Part shown: piece after piece, positions 34,424 through 44,164 of the stretch
How positions within the stretch are numbered: the first letter of the stretch is position 1
Layout of the letters: every line of letters starts with the position of its first letter
DNA from: RGIG464 sp045599585
Lineage (GTDB): Bacteria; Myxococcota_A; Bradymonadia; UBA4248
Assembly: GCA_045599585.1 (NCBI GenBank)
Contig: JAZRWH010000088.1
Span: forward strand, 1-64,000
Reading direction: 5' to 3'
Length of the DNA stretch: 64,000 bases
The notes under the pieces: model-generated
What the model was told of the DNA's origin: nothing
What the model saw: the letters and a program-made list of their open reading frames with translations, nothing else
The model's database searches: none
Position numbers and translations under genes: made by a program

Positions 34424-35683
34424 ATGATGAACTTCAAACGCATTCTGCCCATACTCTTGGGATTGAGCCTCGTCTGCGGTACGGCAAACGCTGACGACAA
34501 AAAAAAGCAAGATCCATATGCTCGACTTGATGCCTTTGCTCAGATTCTGAGCGTCGTCGAATCGAACTATGTTGATACAATCGACCGCAATAAGGTCATC
34601 GACGGAGCGATTAACGGCATGATACGGGCACTCGATCCACATTCGAGCTTTATGAGTGCAGATGAGCGACGTGACTTTGAGATGCGAACTGGCGGACAAT
34701 TTGTCGGCATTGGCGTCGAAGTTGGTCTGCGTGAAAGCTCACTTCAGATCATCACTGCGATTCCTGGTGGACCGGCTGCACAAGCTGGGTTGGAATCGGG
34801 CGATACGATCCTCGCTATTGATGGCGAAGATGTTTCACAAATGTCACTCGATCATCTGCAGATGAAACTTCATGGCGCGGCGGGCTCAAAATTGACTTTG
34901 ACCGTTCGTCGAGTCAACAGTCTTGCACCTCGAAGTTATACGCTTACGCGCGCTGTCGTTCAAACGCCACTTACATTTACGCAGCTGCTCGACCTGCACT
35001 ATGGCTATGTCGCGCTTAAATCGTTTGGTCCAGGGTCTGCAGAGAAAGTCAAAACAGAGATCAAACGTCTGCAATCGCTTGTGGGTGGGGATTTGCGAGG
35101 TTTAGTTTTGGATCTACGGCAAAACCCTGGTGGCTTTATTCGCGAAGCAACGTCATTGGTCGACTATTTTTTAGACAGCGGCACGATTGTCGAAACGCGA
35201 GGAAGAGATGGCGTTGTTATGCAGACTTATACAGCGAGTCGAGGTACTGCGTTTGATTTTCCGCTGGTTGTTTTAATTGATGCAGGATCCGCATCTGCAT
35301 CAGAGATAGTCGCAGGGGCGCTTCAGGCTAACAAACGCGCGTACATTGTTGGTACGACATCTTTTGGCAAGGCCAGCGTACAAAGTCTGTTTACGCTTAA
35401 GGATGGCTCGTCGCTCAAACTTACGATCGGGCGCTACTACACGCCAGATGGACGTTCGATTCAAACGCTTGGCATCACGCCAGATTTTTATGTTGAAGCG
35501 GCTGAACTCGTTACGCCCTCTGAAAAACGTGTCATGCGTGAAAAAGACCTGCCGGGAGCGCTTCCACCAGGCCCCGAAGCTGCACAGGCCAGTGACCTTC
35601 AACCTGTTACGCCAACGATCGAAGACTTACAACTGTTTACGGCATACAATATTCTTCGCGCAATGCCCGCGAAATTACAATAA
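34424..35683 (+). CDS. S41 family C-terminal processing peptidase (CtpA-like)
   Basis: This is a 419-residue exported protease. Signal peptide to about residue 23 (LLGLSLVCGTANA). N-terminal helical region with ALDPHSSFMS, the PDZ domain at about 92-170 (GIGVEVGLR, AGLESGDTILAIDGEDVS), then the S41 catalytic core. The nucleophile Ser is in DAGSASASEIVAGAL (about 291) and the Lys general base is K316 in FGKASVQ. The family trims C-termini of periplasmic proteins and often acts on peptidoglycan hydrolases or with a TPR adaptor. No clear ribosome site precedes ATG 34424; ATG 34427 is an alternative. Confidence 0.95.
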   Translation: MMNFKRILPILLGLSLVCGTANADDKKKQDPYARLDAFAQILSVVESNYVDTIDRNKVIDGAINGMIRALDPHSSFMSADERRDFEMRTGGQFVGIGVEVGLRESSLQIITAIPGGPAAQAGLESGDTILAIDGEDVSQMSLDHLQMKLHGAAGSKLTLTVRRVNSLAPRSYTLTRAVVQTPLTFTQLLDLHYGYVALKSFGPGSAEKVKTEIKRLQSLVGGDLRGLVLDLRQNPGGFIREATSLVDYFLDSGTIVETRGRDGVVMQTYTASRGTAFDFPLVVLIDAGSASASEIVAGALQANKRAYIVGTTSFGKASVQSLFTLKDGSSLKLTIGRYYTPDGRSIQTLGITPDFYVEAAELVTPSEKRVMREKDLPGALPPGPEAAQASDLQPVTPTIEDLQLFTAYNILRAMPAKLQ

Positions 35684-35746
35684 TCTTTTAATGCATTGTG
35701 CCGCAGTTTAAAGCGGCTCGATGGGGTGGGCTTTATACTATAAAGA

Positions 35747-35810
35747 GCCGGACGTATTTGCGAAGCAAATAGGACGGCTGCGAAGCCGTATTCGCCGTAG
35801 GCGAATAGGC
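35747..35810. repeat. Type A bulged-hairpin repeat, doublet
   Basis: The first hairpin (35747-35778, TATTTGC, GAA, GCAAATA) has imperfect outer arms. The second (35785-35810) is GCC, bulged G, TATTCGCC, GTA, GGCGAATA, GGC. It lies between ctpA and the phosphomutase gene. Confidence 0.75.
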
Positions 35811-35993
35811 GAAGCCCACAAACACCTACATTCGATTATTTCGCTTTCACTGCGTGTTTTTTAGCGAATAAAGATTGCCCGCTTTTATTTTATGCAATTC
35901 TGTACTAAAAAGCTCGCTTTGTATTTGTATCGCCTGCAAGAGGGCGATTTTTATTGTTTTTTTGCCAAATAAGGCAAGTATTGAGGAGAATTT

Positions 35994-37736
35994 ATGACAG
36001 ACATCGCAGCACAGTCGATTGAAATTGCAAAACAGTGGGCCGCCGAACCTTTTGACGCCGAAACGCGAGCAGAAGTGCAAAAGCTCATCGATGCCAACGA
36101 CATCGAAACGATCAAGAATCGATTTGGTGCCAGTATGCAGTTTGGAACTGCGGGTCTTCGCGGAGTCATGGGTGCCGGACGTACCATGATGAATATTTAT
36201 ATGATCGCCAAAGCCACGCGTGCCCTTGCGCAGTGTCTCATCGAAGAGTATGGCGATGAAGCTGTCAAACGTGGCGTTGTCGTAGGTTATGACTGCCGTC
36301 ACAACTCTGAAAAATTTGCCAAGATGACCGCTGGCGTACTCGCGGCAAACGGCATTAAAGTTTATCTTTACGATCGTCTCACGCCGACAAATCTCGTTCC
36401 GTTCGCAATTCGTACTAAGAACGCCTTTGCTGGTGTAATGATTACGAGCTCCCATAACCCCAAAGTTTACAACGGCTACAAAGTTTTCTGGTCCAATGGC
36501 GCTCAGATCATCAGCCCTGTCGATGCTCAAGTCGCTTCGCGTATGGACAAACTCGCTGACATTGGTAACGACAGCATTTCAGTCGAAGATGGCATTGCTA
36601 AAGGCCTCATTGAGATCATGGGCGATGCTATGATTGATGCTTATACTGACTGGGTCGTCAAAAGCGCCGTTCGTACAGGCAAAACGGACGTCGACGTCAT
36701 TTATACACCGCTCGGCGGTACAGGTTGGGCATGTGCTAAAGCTTCTTTTGACAAAGCTGGCTTCAAAAAAGTTCGCGTTGTCGAAGAAGAAAAAACGCCT
36801 TCGGGAGATTTCGCAGGCCTCGATGCTCCTAACCCCGAACGCGCAGACACATGGCCGCGTGCGCTTAAAATGGCCAAAGAAGTCAACGCCGAAATTGTCC
36901 TCGCAAACGACGGTGATGCTGACCGCCTCGGTGTTGCAATCCCCGTTAACGGTGAATACAAAGTCCTTGGTGGCAACCAAATTGGTGCCCTCATGCTCAA
37001 CTACATCATCGAAAACCTCGCGGATGACAAACGCAATACCGATAGCTTTGCTATTTGCTCTGTCGTTTCGAGCCCCCTTACGCGCGCCATCTGCGAAAAT
37101 GCTGGCGTTGATTTCCAAGAAACCCTCACTGGTTTTAAATGGATGGGCAATGTCGCTGATCAGCGCGTGAAATGTGGTCAGAACTTCCTCTTCGCCTATG
37201 AAGAAGCCTTCGGTTTCACCTTTAGTGATGCTCGCGATAAAGACGGTATCATCTCAGTTCTCCTCCTCGCTGAACTTGCTGCCGATTGTAAAGCCAAAGG
37301 CAAACGCGTGATCGACGTCCTTGACGAAATTTACATTAATAACGGTATTCACTGCGAAGATGCTGCAGAGCGCTTCTACGAAGGTCTCTCTGGCAAAGAC
37401 ACGATGGCTAAAGTCCTCTCTGACCTCCGCAACAATCCGCCTGCAGCTATCGCTGGTATAGACGTCGCCTGCGTTCGCGATCTCCTCAATTCGCGTACGA
37501 CAGATCTCAAATCCGGCGAAGTTATTCCCGTTATCCATCTCCCCAAACAGGATATGCTTACCTTCTATCTCGCAGATAATAGCTGGATTTCCTTGCGTCC
37601 CTCTGGCACCGAGCCCAAACTTAAAGCCTACCTTGGCGTCATCGGTCACGCCTCAAAAGACGAATATCCCGTTATTAAAGCGGCGCTCGAATACAAACTT
37701 GCTAATATCAAAAAAGCTGTCAAAGAAATGCTCTAA
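35994..37736 (+). CDS. Phosphoglucomutase/phosphomannomutase family enzyme
   Basis: This 580-residue alpha-D-phosphohexomutase interconverts hexose 1- and 6-phosphates. All four active-site elements are visible: FGTAGLRGVMG (50-60, substrate loop), phospho-Ser in TSSHNPKVYNG (Ser153), the metal loop NDGDADRLGVA (about 307), and the phosphate-binding RPSGTEPKLKAYL near the end. The EEAFGF sugar-specificity loop is present. The length fits the PGM2/PgcA subgroup. Start ATG 35994 with GAGGAG upstream. Codon bias (GCC, CTC, ATC) suggests high expression, consistent with central sugar metabolism. Confidence 0.95.
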   Translation: MTDIAAQSIEIAKQWAAEPFDAETRAEVQKLIDANDIETIKNRFGASMQFGTAGLRGVMGAGRTMMNIYMIAKATRALAQCLIEEYGDEAVKRGVVVGYDCRHNSEKFAKMTAGVLAANGIKVYLYDRLTPTNLVPFAIRTKNAFAGVMITSSHNPKVYNGYKVFWSNGAQIISPVDAQVASRMDKLADIGNDSISVEDGIAKGLIEIMGDAMIDAYTDWVVKSAVRTGKTDVDVIYTPLGGTGWACAKASFDKAGFKKVRVVEEEKTPSGDFAGLDAPNPERADTWPRALKMAKEVNAEIVLANDGDADRLGVAIPVNGEYKVLGGNQIGALMLNYIIENLADDKRNTDSFAICSVVSSPLTRAICENAGVDFQETLTGFKWMGNVADQRVKCGQNFLFAYEEAFGFTFSDARDKDGIISVLLLAELAADCKAKGKRVIDVLDEIYINNGIHCEDAAERFYEGLSGKDTMAKVLSDLRNNPPAAIAGIDVACVRDLLNSRTTDLKSGEVIPVIHLPKQDMLTFYLADNSWISLRPSGTEPKLKAYLGVIGHASKDEYPVIKAALEYKLANIKKAVKEML

Positions 37737-37759
37737 TTTCTGACGCCTAGTTTTTGTAA

Positions 37760-37829
37760 CGCAGCCTATCGGCTTTGCCAATACGGCTGCGCAAAGCGGC
37801 TATCGCTCACGCGATACGCCGCTTTTTTT
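37760..37829. repeat. Type A doublet acting as terminator
   Basis: At 37760-37791, CGCAGCC, TATCGGC, TTT, GCCAATA, bulged C, GGCTGCG. At 37796-37822, GCGGC, TATCGC, TCAC, GCGATA, bulged C, GCCGC, followed by a T-run. The second hairpin looks like the terminator of the phosphomutase gene. Confidence 0.85.
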
Positions 37830-39082
37830 ATTATTCTGCTATGCAACAGAAAACGTCTGCTCTCTGCGTACATCTTCTTATGCACGCGTATGTTCGACGG
37901 CAAAACGCATTAAGGTTAATCTGATATTTTCATTTATCTTGATGGTGTACGTGATGGATAATATTGTGCGTTGGCAAGGGATATTTTATGTGAGAGTTGT
38001 AAGCCTTAATAATGTGTTCGAGTTCGCATTTTGTTTAACTGCGCGAGTATCCGTGATTTTAGCCTGAGGAACGGTGGGCTTAGGCTGCAGTTCGGGCCCA
38101 AATTTTGGGCCCCGCCCCCGCCTCCACCACCGCCGGTTTGCTGCTCAGGGCCGACCGCCGGACAGACGCCTCCGGCAGTTTCACCTGAGCGTTTTTTTGA
38201 AAAATCTCAAAAAAACTTCGTGGTCAAACCGAAAAACTCCACAAAATTTCTGCGCCCAGCGAGTACATGACGTAGAAATTCGTTTGAGCGAGCTGCGCCG
38301 CAAGTCATATGCGTTCGTCAACGGAGTATAACTTAGGCGGGGTAGATAAGTTTTAGGTGGACTACGACAACTAGAACTGTCAACGCGATACGAACGCATA
38401 AGTGATCTCCTTCTGGCAAAGCATTTGTGAGGAGAACAGACCTGTTTTCCTCTATACAGTTATGCCTTCGAAAATCGATTCGTTACGCTTTGAATGTCGT
38501 TTTTTTTTTAAGAGGTGCAATTTTCATTGCATAGTGAAAGAGACAAGGTTGGCGTATTTGTAAGTGAAGTTGGTTGGGACTGTCGTAATGTTAAGTCAAT
38601 TATACTAACGAAAGACAGATGAATAAGCACTGCTGTCCCACAACATATTTTCATTAACTATAACGAAATGCGTTCGTTACAGAATTTTATACTTTTCTTA
38701 TTCTCATTCTGTTCTACGGACGGCCCAAAGAGGCGTCGTATCGCGGACGCCCCTTGGGAATCCCCGCGCGAACTTGACTTCGTCTTCAACATGCGCGCCC
38801 GGTGCGCCCGCTGCTTGCCTTCGGCTTCGCGACGCGTGCGATTAAAGTAATCTTAAGTCTTTTTCATGTTTAGAAGTGACTATATATCGATAAAACAAGG
38901 CTACTGTAGAGTTGTCCGAGTATTTTATGAAATTTTAGTGGGACAGCAATGATTTGCTTTACAAGTATTCATTATGATTGATGGTTTTCCTACAAACCAG
39001 AATAGAGCAGAGTGGGTAAGATGATAAAAGAAGAGAAAATTTGGTATAAACAAAACATCACTTTTATAATGATAGAAGAGAT
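37830..39082. other. Gene-poor 1.25-kb region
   Basis: No convincing reading frame on either strand. It holds a GC-rich palindrome GGGCCCAAA/TTTGGGCCC (38094-38112), further GC-rich hairpins to about 38200, and the MITE-like element at 38631-38948. Long proline-rich frames near 38.1 kb are by-products of the C-rich tract. Confidence 0.5.
38631..38948. mobile_element. MITE-like element with 11-bp terminal inverted repeats
   Basis: TGCTGTCCCAC (38631-38641) and GTGGGACAGCA (38938-38948) are exact inverted copies bounding 318 bp with no reading frame. The interior has a GC-rich hairpin block (CCCAAAGAGGCGTC/GACGCCCCTTGGG, about 38726-38757). No target duplication is obvious. Part of the end sequence recurs as the inverted repeat at 30214-30255. 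Confidence 0.4.
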
Positions 39083-39111
39083 AAAAAAAGCCGCTCAAAT
39101 GAGCGGCTTTT
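39083..39111 (-). terminator. Terminator of the TPR protein gene
   Basis: AAAAAAAGCCGCTC, loop AAAT, GAGCGGCTTTT. The minus-strand T-run follows the stem, 20 nt past the TPR gene stop. Confidence 0.88.
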
Positions 39112-39130
39112 AAGGAGAGATCGCTAGGTA

Positions 39131-40849
39131 TTAACGACCGCAGCGAGAATAGATGTAATACCAGTAGTAACCGAGTTCATCGTACCAGTATTCGCCGTCG
39201 AAAGTCCAGAAGAGGTGTTCATCGTCAGCGCTCATGACTTCATCGATTTGATTTTCGAATTCGATAAGAGCGTTAGGATCTTGTTCTTTGAGCTCTACGC
39301 CAGCTGCATATTTTTCAGTTGTTTCGATTTCGATATCGAGTGCGCGGTTGTTGAGGTCGCGGAGTTCTTCCTGGAGGCGTTCGAGGCGTTGTTTACCTTT
39401 TTTACCGACTTCAGAGATCGAGAGGGCTTTAACAGCGATGATTTCCTGAACCATGCTATTTCCGAGGGGGGTACCTTCGAGGGATTTATCTGCTTCGATG
39501 CGTTTAATTTCGTCATCGAGCATATCGATATAGGCGATACCGCGGCGAAGGTCACGGTCCTGGACAGCGGCGTTAAGGACCTGCTGGAGGGTAGGATCAT
39601 AATCGTCTTTGTCGAGCTTACGGACTTTATCGAGGAATTCGTAAACTTCTTCGGGCTGGAAGAGGCGAGCAACGAGTTCGTCGACCTTAGCTTTGAGGGG
39701 ATCGTACGTTGCTTTGTAATCGGTAAGAATATCGACAACGCGGTCGTAGTGGCAGTTGGTATAATAAATTGTAGCCTGAAGCAACATAGCTTCGGGGTAA
39801 TATTTATCATTGAAGTAGGGGCTATTCAAGGTCAGGAGGAGACCCAATGCTTTACCGAAGTGGTCAACGCGGTAGTAAGCCCAGCTTGCTTCGAAGAGGG
39901 ATTCGAGCCACATCTCACTGTTACGCGAGAATGCATTGTAATACTTAAGCGCCGTATTCCATGAATTGGCTGCTTTTTCGCGTTCGCCCATTTTCCAGAG
40001 GGTAGAACCGACCTGATAGAAGACGCGGCCGAGAGCAGCGATTGTAAATTCGCGAAGCTGAAGCTCAGATGCTGTGAGGGAGCCTTCTTTAGCTTTTTTC
40101 TCGTCCAACCAACGAAGGGTTTCTTTGAAGGATTCGAGGGCTTCCTGGCCTTTGTACTGACGAACATAGGTTACGCCTTCGAGATAACGAGAGCGAGCAT
40201 AGTATTTGCTATTGTCGGCAACGTGACCAACGAAGAAAACGACGTCGTCGAATTTGGATTCACGATAGGCGGCCATAGCGAGCATATAGCCAACCTCGTT
40301 ATACATACTAGGATCAACTTCGGTCGGGAATTTCTCGAGATAGGAATCGTAAACTCGCGAATAACGACGAGGTTCGCCCGGAAGTTCTGCGCCGATATTG
40401 ACGAGATAGCTTAGTGTTTCATCAAATTCTTTGTCGTGGTTACCCATGACAACGATATCAAAATGGTTGAGTGCCGACTGGAAATAACCCATTTTATAGA
40501 GGGCACGGCCCATTTCGAAGTGGAGTTGGTTCGAAAGATTTTCTGCTGCATCTCCGCCTTGGCTGATGATGTCATAAAGCTGACGTGCACCTTCGACGTA
40601 CTGCTGAGCATCAATGAGGCTTTTTGCCTGATTATAGGCTGCATAAGCTGAAGATGACGTGTCTATGACTGCAGACGAAGTTGAACTGTCTCCACCAAAA
40701 TCCATTCCGCCATCATCTGCGCCGAAATCCATTCCATCGTCGCCGCCGAAATCAAAACCATCCTGGCCAAAGGCAACTGCCGGGCTAAGTATCAATGCGC
40801 CTGCAAGCAACGCGGCTGCCAAGCTGCGTTTTCCACTTTTAATATGCAT
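39131..40849 (-). CDS. Periplasmic TPR protein with aromatic C-terminal motif (possible AglT/GltE-like)
   Basis: This is a 572-residue protein. Signal peptide (AAALLAGALILSPAVAFGQ), then an Asp/Gly-rich linker (FDFGGDDGMDFGADDGGMDF), then TPR-like helices from about 65 to 420 (EMGRALYKMGYFQSALNHFD, EASWAYYRVDHFGKALGLLL). The end is a coiled-coil-like helix and the motif DDEHLFWTFDGEYWYDELGY. I recall a related WPFxGEYWxDELGYY ending in myxobacterial TPR proteins linked to the gliding/envelope machinery; this is memory, not a search. Downstream on the same strand sequence are an OmpA lipoprotein and a coiled-coil protein, consistent with an envelope complex. Confidence 0.8.
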   Translation of the reverse strand: MHIKSGKRSLAAALLAGALILSPAVAFGQDGFDFGGDDGMDFGADDGGMDFGGDSSTSSAVIDTSSSAYAAYNQAKSLIDAQQYVEGARQLYDIISQGGDAAENLSNQLHFEMGRALYKMGYFQSALNHFDIVVMGNHDKEFDETLSYLVNIGAELPGEPRRYSRVYDSYLEKFPTEVDPSMYNEVGYMLAMAAYRESKFDDVVFFVGHVADNSKYYARSRYLEGVTYVRQYKGQEALESFKETLRWLDEKKAKEGSLTASELQLREFTIAALGRVFYQVGSTLWKMGEREKAANSWNTALKYYNAFSRNSEMWLESLFEASWAYYRVDHFGKALGLLLTLNSPYFNDKYYPEAMLLQATIYYTNCHYDRVVDILTDYKATYDPLKAKVDELVARLFQPEEVYEFLDKVRKLDKDDYDPTLQQVLNAAVQDRDLRRGIAYIDMLDDEIKRIEADKSLEGTPLGNSMVQEIIAVKALSISEVGKKGKQRLERLQEELRDLNNRALDIEIETTEKYAAGVELKEQDPNALIEFENQIDEVMSADDEHLFWTFDGEYWYDELGYYWYYIYSRCGR

Positions 40850-41092
40850 GCCTGTGTCTCCTTAGTGATCAGCTCTCGCTGAAAACCATCGTATGTATGC
40901 TATCTCGAACGTAAGAACTACGTCGTGTGCTATCTAACCACAAAATAAACCCTTTTGTCAATGCGTCCATGACATAAGGCAAAATTCCACAATCAAAAAG
41001 CAAAGCTCCTCAATTGCGTGCGTTTTCGCTTAAAAATGCTTTTTTGAGCGTGATCGCTGTTAAAATTGTCGCGCAACATCATGCTCAAATTT

Positions 41093-41252
41093 GAGGGGGT
41101 AGCGACGTATCGCCGAAGGAAATGGATCAAGTTTCGTAGATGGTAGCCGAATATGGCTGAGTTGCTGTAAACGAAAGCTTTACGACAATGTGAACAATGT
41201 TGATGAGCCGTTTCCGAAGAAGATAGGCGCTCAGGGGGAGACATCCCCCTCC
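41093..41252 (+). repeat. Type B palindromic repeat, expanded loop
   Basis: GAGGGGGTAGCGAC, bulged G, TATC, a central insert of about 115 nt, GATA, GGCGCT, terminal hairpin AGGGGGAGACATCCCCCT. The stem is less perfect than in compact copies. It occupies much of the 411-nt gap 40850-41261, which otherwise shows no gene. Confidence 0.75.
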
Positions 41253-41261
41253 CAAACAAGA

Positions 41262-42353
41262 TTAGTGAAGCGAGAAAATGATCTCAACACGGTCATTTAG
41301 AGGACGATTCGATTTCGTTTTTTCATCATAACGAAGATAGTCTTTGCCCTTAGCTGTGACCTGAATGCGTTTATAGTCAACGCCTTGACTGATGAGAAAA
41401 TCGCGAACAGCATCCGCTCGACGCTGACTCACTTCGAAGTACTGTTTCGTATTTTTCTGTGTATAACCTTCGATAGAGATGCCTGCATCAGGATACTTTT
41501 TGGCAAGCTCTGCTACGCGCTTGAAAGCATCCTGTTTTTCGTATGAAATATCGTATTTGTCTTTTTCAAAAGCGTTCGCGAAGATCATACGCGTCGTAGT
41601 GAGCGTCGTTTCGGCATAGGTTGGGCCTACGATATTTTTTGCATCTTCGTACAGAGCTTTTTGTGCTTCTGCAGCTTTTGCAGATGCGAGACGTTTTTCG
41701 TAATCCGGCTTCGCCAAATCATAAGCTTTTATGTAGAGTGCTTTTGCTTCATCGGCCAAAGCACTTGCTTCTTCGCGTTTACCGTATGCATTGGCTTCGC
41801 CTGCTTGTTTGAGTTTGGCTGTCGCTTCGGCGTAGACGGCTTTTGACGCATCAGCAATGTCGGCTTCGATGCTTCGAGCTTTTTCCTGCTCTGTCATAGC
41901 AAGCTGAATACGATGTTCTGCGTTGGCATTATCTGCGTTAGCAATGTTGGCTTTCATCAACGAAATACTTTTTTCCAGACCTTCTTGCTTAGCATTTAAG
42001 GTCTCCATTTGAAGTTTGATAGCTTTTGCTTCATCTTGGGCCGCACTGATACGTGCTAAAGCCTCTTGTCGTTTAGCTTCTGCTCTGGCTGTCGCATACT
42101 GTCTTTGACCCAGTGAAGCGTACATTTTTGCCGTCGACTGCTCGCCATCCTGCCAGGCGCTGATTGCCTTTTCGGTCAGATCTGTACATCGTTTATAAGC
42201 TTCGGGCGCAGCAACATTGATCGCGGCCGTATCTTCGCTGGCTCGTTGTTCTTCAAGCTGCGTTAGCTCTTCGGGTTTAGGCTGAGGACCACAGCCCACC
42301 GCAAAACTCGCGATCGCTAAAGCGAGTGCCAATTTGATTGTTCGTGGCATCAT
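41262..42353 (-). CDS. OmpA-family lipoprotein with coiled-coil region
   Basis: This is a 363-residue protein. Signal peptide with lipobox FAVGC (Cys21). Residues about 40-220 are Ala/Glu-rich helix with coiled-coil character, DUF4398-like in layout. The C-terminal 110 residues are an OmpA peptidoglycan-binding domain (DAGISIEGYTQKN, SQRRADAVRDFLISQGVD, RPLNDRVEIIF). It should link the outer membrane to peptidoglycan. The adjacent upstream gene (42376-42831) is 22 nt away on the same strand, so the two are probably co-transcribed. Confidence 0.9.
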   Translation of the reverse strand: MMPRTIKLALALAIASFAVGCGPQPKPEELTQLEEQRASEDTAAINVAAPEAYKRCTDLTEKAISAWQDGEQSTAKMYASLGQRQYATARAEAKRQEALARISAAQDEAKAIKLQMETLNAKQEGLEKSISLMKANIANADNANAEHRIQLAMTEQEKARSIEADIADASKAVYAEATAKLKQAGEANAYGKREEASALADEAKALYIKAYDLAKPDYEKRLASAKAAEAQKALYEDAKNIVGPTYAETTLTTTRMIFANAFEKDKYDISYEKQDAFKRVAELAKKYPDAGISIEGYTQKNTKQYFEVSQRRADAVRDFLISQGVDYKRIQVTAKGKDYLRYDEKTKSNRPLNDRVEIIFSLH

Positions 42354-42375
42354 CTGTTTTCTCCTGTCGACAGCG

Positions 42376-42831
42376 CTATTTGGGCTGAGTCATCGATTCA
42401 ATTTTTTTCGTCAAAAGGCTTTCTTCAGCCTCAAGCTGCTGTACTTCAGCTTCGAGCTTTCCATATTCAGCTTTGAGCGCTTTGAGTTCAGTTTCTGCAT
42501 TTAAAGCTTCGACCAATTTTGCGTCTTTCGCAATGCTGACTTCGATGTACTCAAGATAGACACCCGACTTAACGACGAGGCTCTTGACCTGCTGAAGCTC
42601 ATTTCTTCCAATCAGAATAAGAGCCTGTTCAATCCATTCAGAAACAGAGGCCATTTCGCTCGAATATTTGAGAGGGTCTTGGGTTTTCAGTTTGGAAAGA
42701 CGTGCCTGATAATCATGGATAGATTCACGGTACGAGGCGATATCATCTGCAAATGCAGAAGTTCCTCCAACGATCGACAAACCAAATCCCAACAGAAGTA
42801 CTAAGCCAAACTTCCTTATTTTATTCATCAC
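42376..42831 (-). CDS. Exported coiled-coil protein, unknown function
   Basis: This is a 151-residue protein with a signal peptide (FGLVLLLGFGLSIVGGTSAFA) and a mature part that is almost entirely helical, ending in a heptad-rich coiled coil (ELKALKAEYGKLEAEVQQLE). The next gene, OmpA-type, follows at 22 nt, and a role in the same envelope complex is inferred. Start ATG 42829-42831 with AAGGAG upstream. Confidence 0.82.
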   Translation of the reverse strand: MMNKIRKFGLVLLLGFGLSIVGGTSAFADDIASYRESIHDYQARLSKLKTQDPLKYSSEMASVSEWIEQALILIGRNELQQVKSLVVKSGVYLEYIEVSIAKDAKLVEALNAETELKALKAEYGKLEAEVQQLEAEESLLTKKIESMTQPK

Positions 42832-42934
42832 CTTGAACTCCTTATAGGGTCAGGAATTGTAAACGTTTCCAGTCGACATGATAAGTGTCGGAAGGACAAA
42901 TGGTCTATAATTTTAGCGCGAACAGCACCGCAAA

Positions 42935-43780
42935 TCATCCCAAAAAAGCGCGAATTGCACCAATTTTAACGGTCGCATCTGCGCGCCCCAATTCGTACAT
43001 CTCGAGAATTTTACGAGGATCCTTTTCTAAATGGGCAATATCAACGGATTTAGAGGGACGTAACGCAATACATTGCCCACACTGTTCCTGCCTCATAACT
43101 TCATCAATCGTTGCATTATAGCGAATATGGCGCGTACGCATAGCCTCGATAAAGGCTGGACTCTTTCGATAAAGAAATTTCACAAGCCACGAACACGATT
43201 CCGTTTTGCGGTAACCTGATGGTCTCGTCATAACGACGACACACCGGTCAAAACCAAGCTCCTGAAACGCCGTGAGAGGAATACTATCGGCAATTCCACC
43301 ATCTAAAAGCTCGACGCCATCCAGTTTGACTTTTTGAGACAGAAGTGGAAGCGACGCCGAGGCTCTCAAGGCGTCCATTCCCGTGCCGCGTAGCGAAGGT
43401 GTGCGGCGATAATAGGCACCGCCGGTCGCAACATCGGTACAGGTCACGTAAAACTGCGTCTTGGAATTCTCAAACGTGTAATGATCAAATGGACAGAGCT
43501 CTTCGGGTAGGTCTTGATAACAAAACTGCGTTCCGATATAGGATCCCTTGAAAAGCAGGTTGCGTAAACTGGCAAATCGAGCATCGCCGGAATAAGCGAG
43601 GTAGTAACGTATGCTTCTTCCTGGCTGACAGGATACAAAGGAACAACCGTGAACGGCTCCGGCAGAAACGCCAATGACTCCGTCAAATCGTATGCCCTTT
43701 TCAAAAAGCACGTCTAAAACGCCCGCAGCATAAATGCCGCGTGTTGCTCCGCCTTCTACTACCAATCCAGTCTTTGCCAT
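42935..43780 (-). CDS. Patatin-like phospholipase
   Basis: This is a 281-residue protein. The start is ATG 43778-43780 (MAKTGLVVEGG); the longer frame uses TTG. Patatin signature: oxyanion loop EGGATRGIYAAG, nucleophile Ser in GVSAGA (GxSxG), and the catalytic Asp in LLDGGIADSIPL (DG(G/A) motif). Close to the E. coli YjjU type by length and arrangement. The activity is lipid acyl hydrolysis; the substrate is unknown. No signal peptide, so probably cytoplasmic. Confidence 0.92.
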   Translation of the reverse strand: MAKTGLVVEGGATRGIYAAGVLDVLFEKGIRFDGVIGVSAGAVHGCSFVSCQPGRSIRYYLAYSGDARFASLRNLLFKGSYIGTQFCYQDLPEELCPFDHYTFENSKTQFYVTCTDVATGGAYYRRTPSLRGTGMDALRASASLPLLSQKVKLDGVELLDGGIADSIPLTAFQELGFDRCVVVMTRPSGYRKTESCSWLVKFLYRKSPAFIEAMRTRHIRYNATIDEVMRQEQCGQCIALRPSKSVDIAHLEKDPRKILEMYELGRADATVKIGAIRAFLG

Positions 43781-44015
43781 GCGTCGTCTCAAACTCTCTG
43801 AGCCGCTAACTGCCCTGTTGTGCTTAGAAACCTTAGGTTTCCAGTTTTTGGTCTGTCCTTCTCTATGAAGAACGATGCGATTCCTGTTGGGTTATATGCC
43901 ATGAATCTTGGGTAATTCAAGCAACTTGACCACATACACTTACATTGCTGTTTTCTTTGCATCCGTGCCAAGTCCATCTCAACGTCCTCTGTTCAGGTGT
44001 TTTGAATTTGTCATT

Positions 44016-44164
44016 TGAGGGGGAAGTGTCCCCCTGAGCGGCTATCTGTTCGCCCCAAGTCCTTCAGCTTTAATGCAATCTGTTGCGCTTCGTTTGAGTT
44101 TAGCTTTGTAAACGCTTTTTTAAGCTATGAACTTGGGCGATACAGATACGCCGCTACCCCCTCT
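44016..44164 (-). repeat. Type B palindromic repeat, expanded loop with extra stem
   Basis: On the minus strand: GAGGGGGTAGCGGC, bulged G, TATCTGTATCGCCCAAGT, about 70 nt, ACTTGGGGCGAACAGATA, GCCGCT, terminal hairpin AGGGGGACACTTCCCCCT. The stem is extended past the usual core by the co-varying CGCCCAAGT/ACTTGGGGCG arms. It lies in the 545-nt gap 43781-44326 between divergent genes. Confidence 0.85.

Noticed and set aside
35847..37649. Minus-strand frames opposite the phosphohexomutase gene
   Set aside because: Antisense shadows of a strongly biased gene; no motif and no ribosome site.
38031..38331. Proline-rich frames in the 37.7-39.1 kb gap
   Set aside because: They arise from a C-rich tract and palindromes; short, overlapping in two frames and without ribosome sites.
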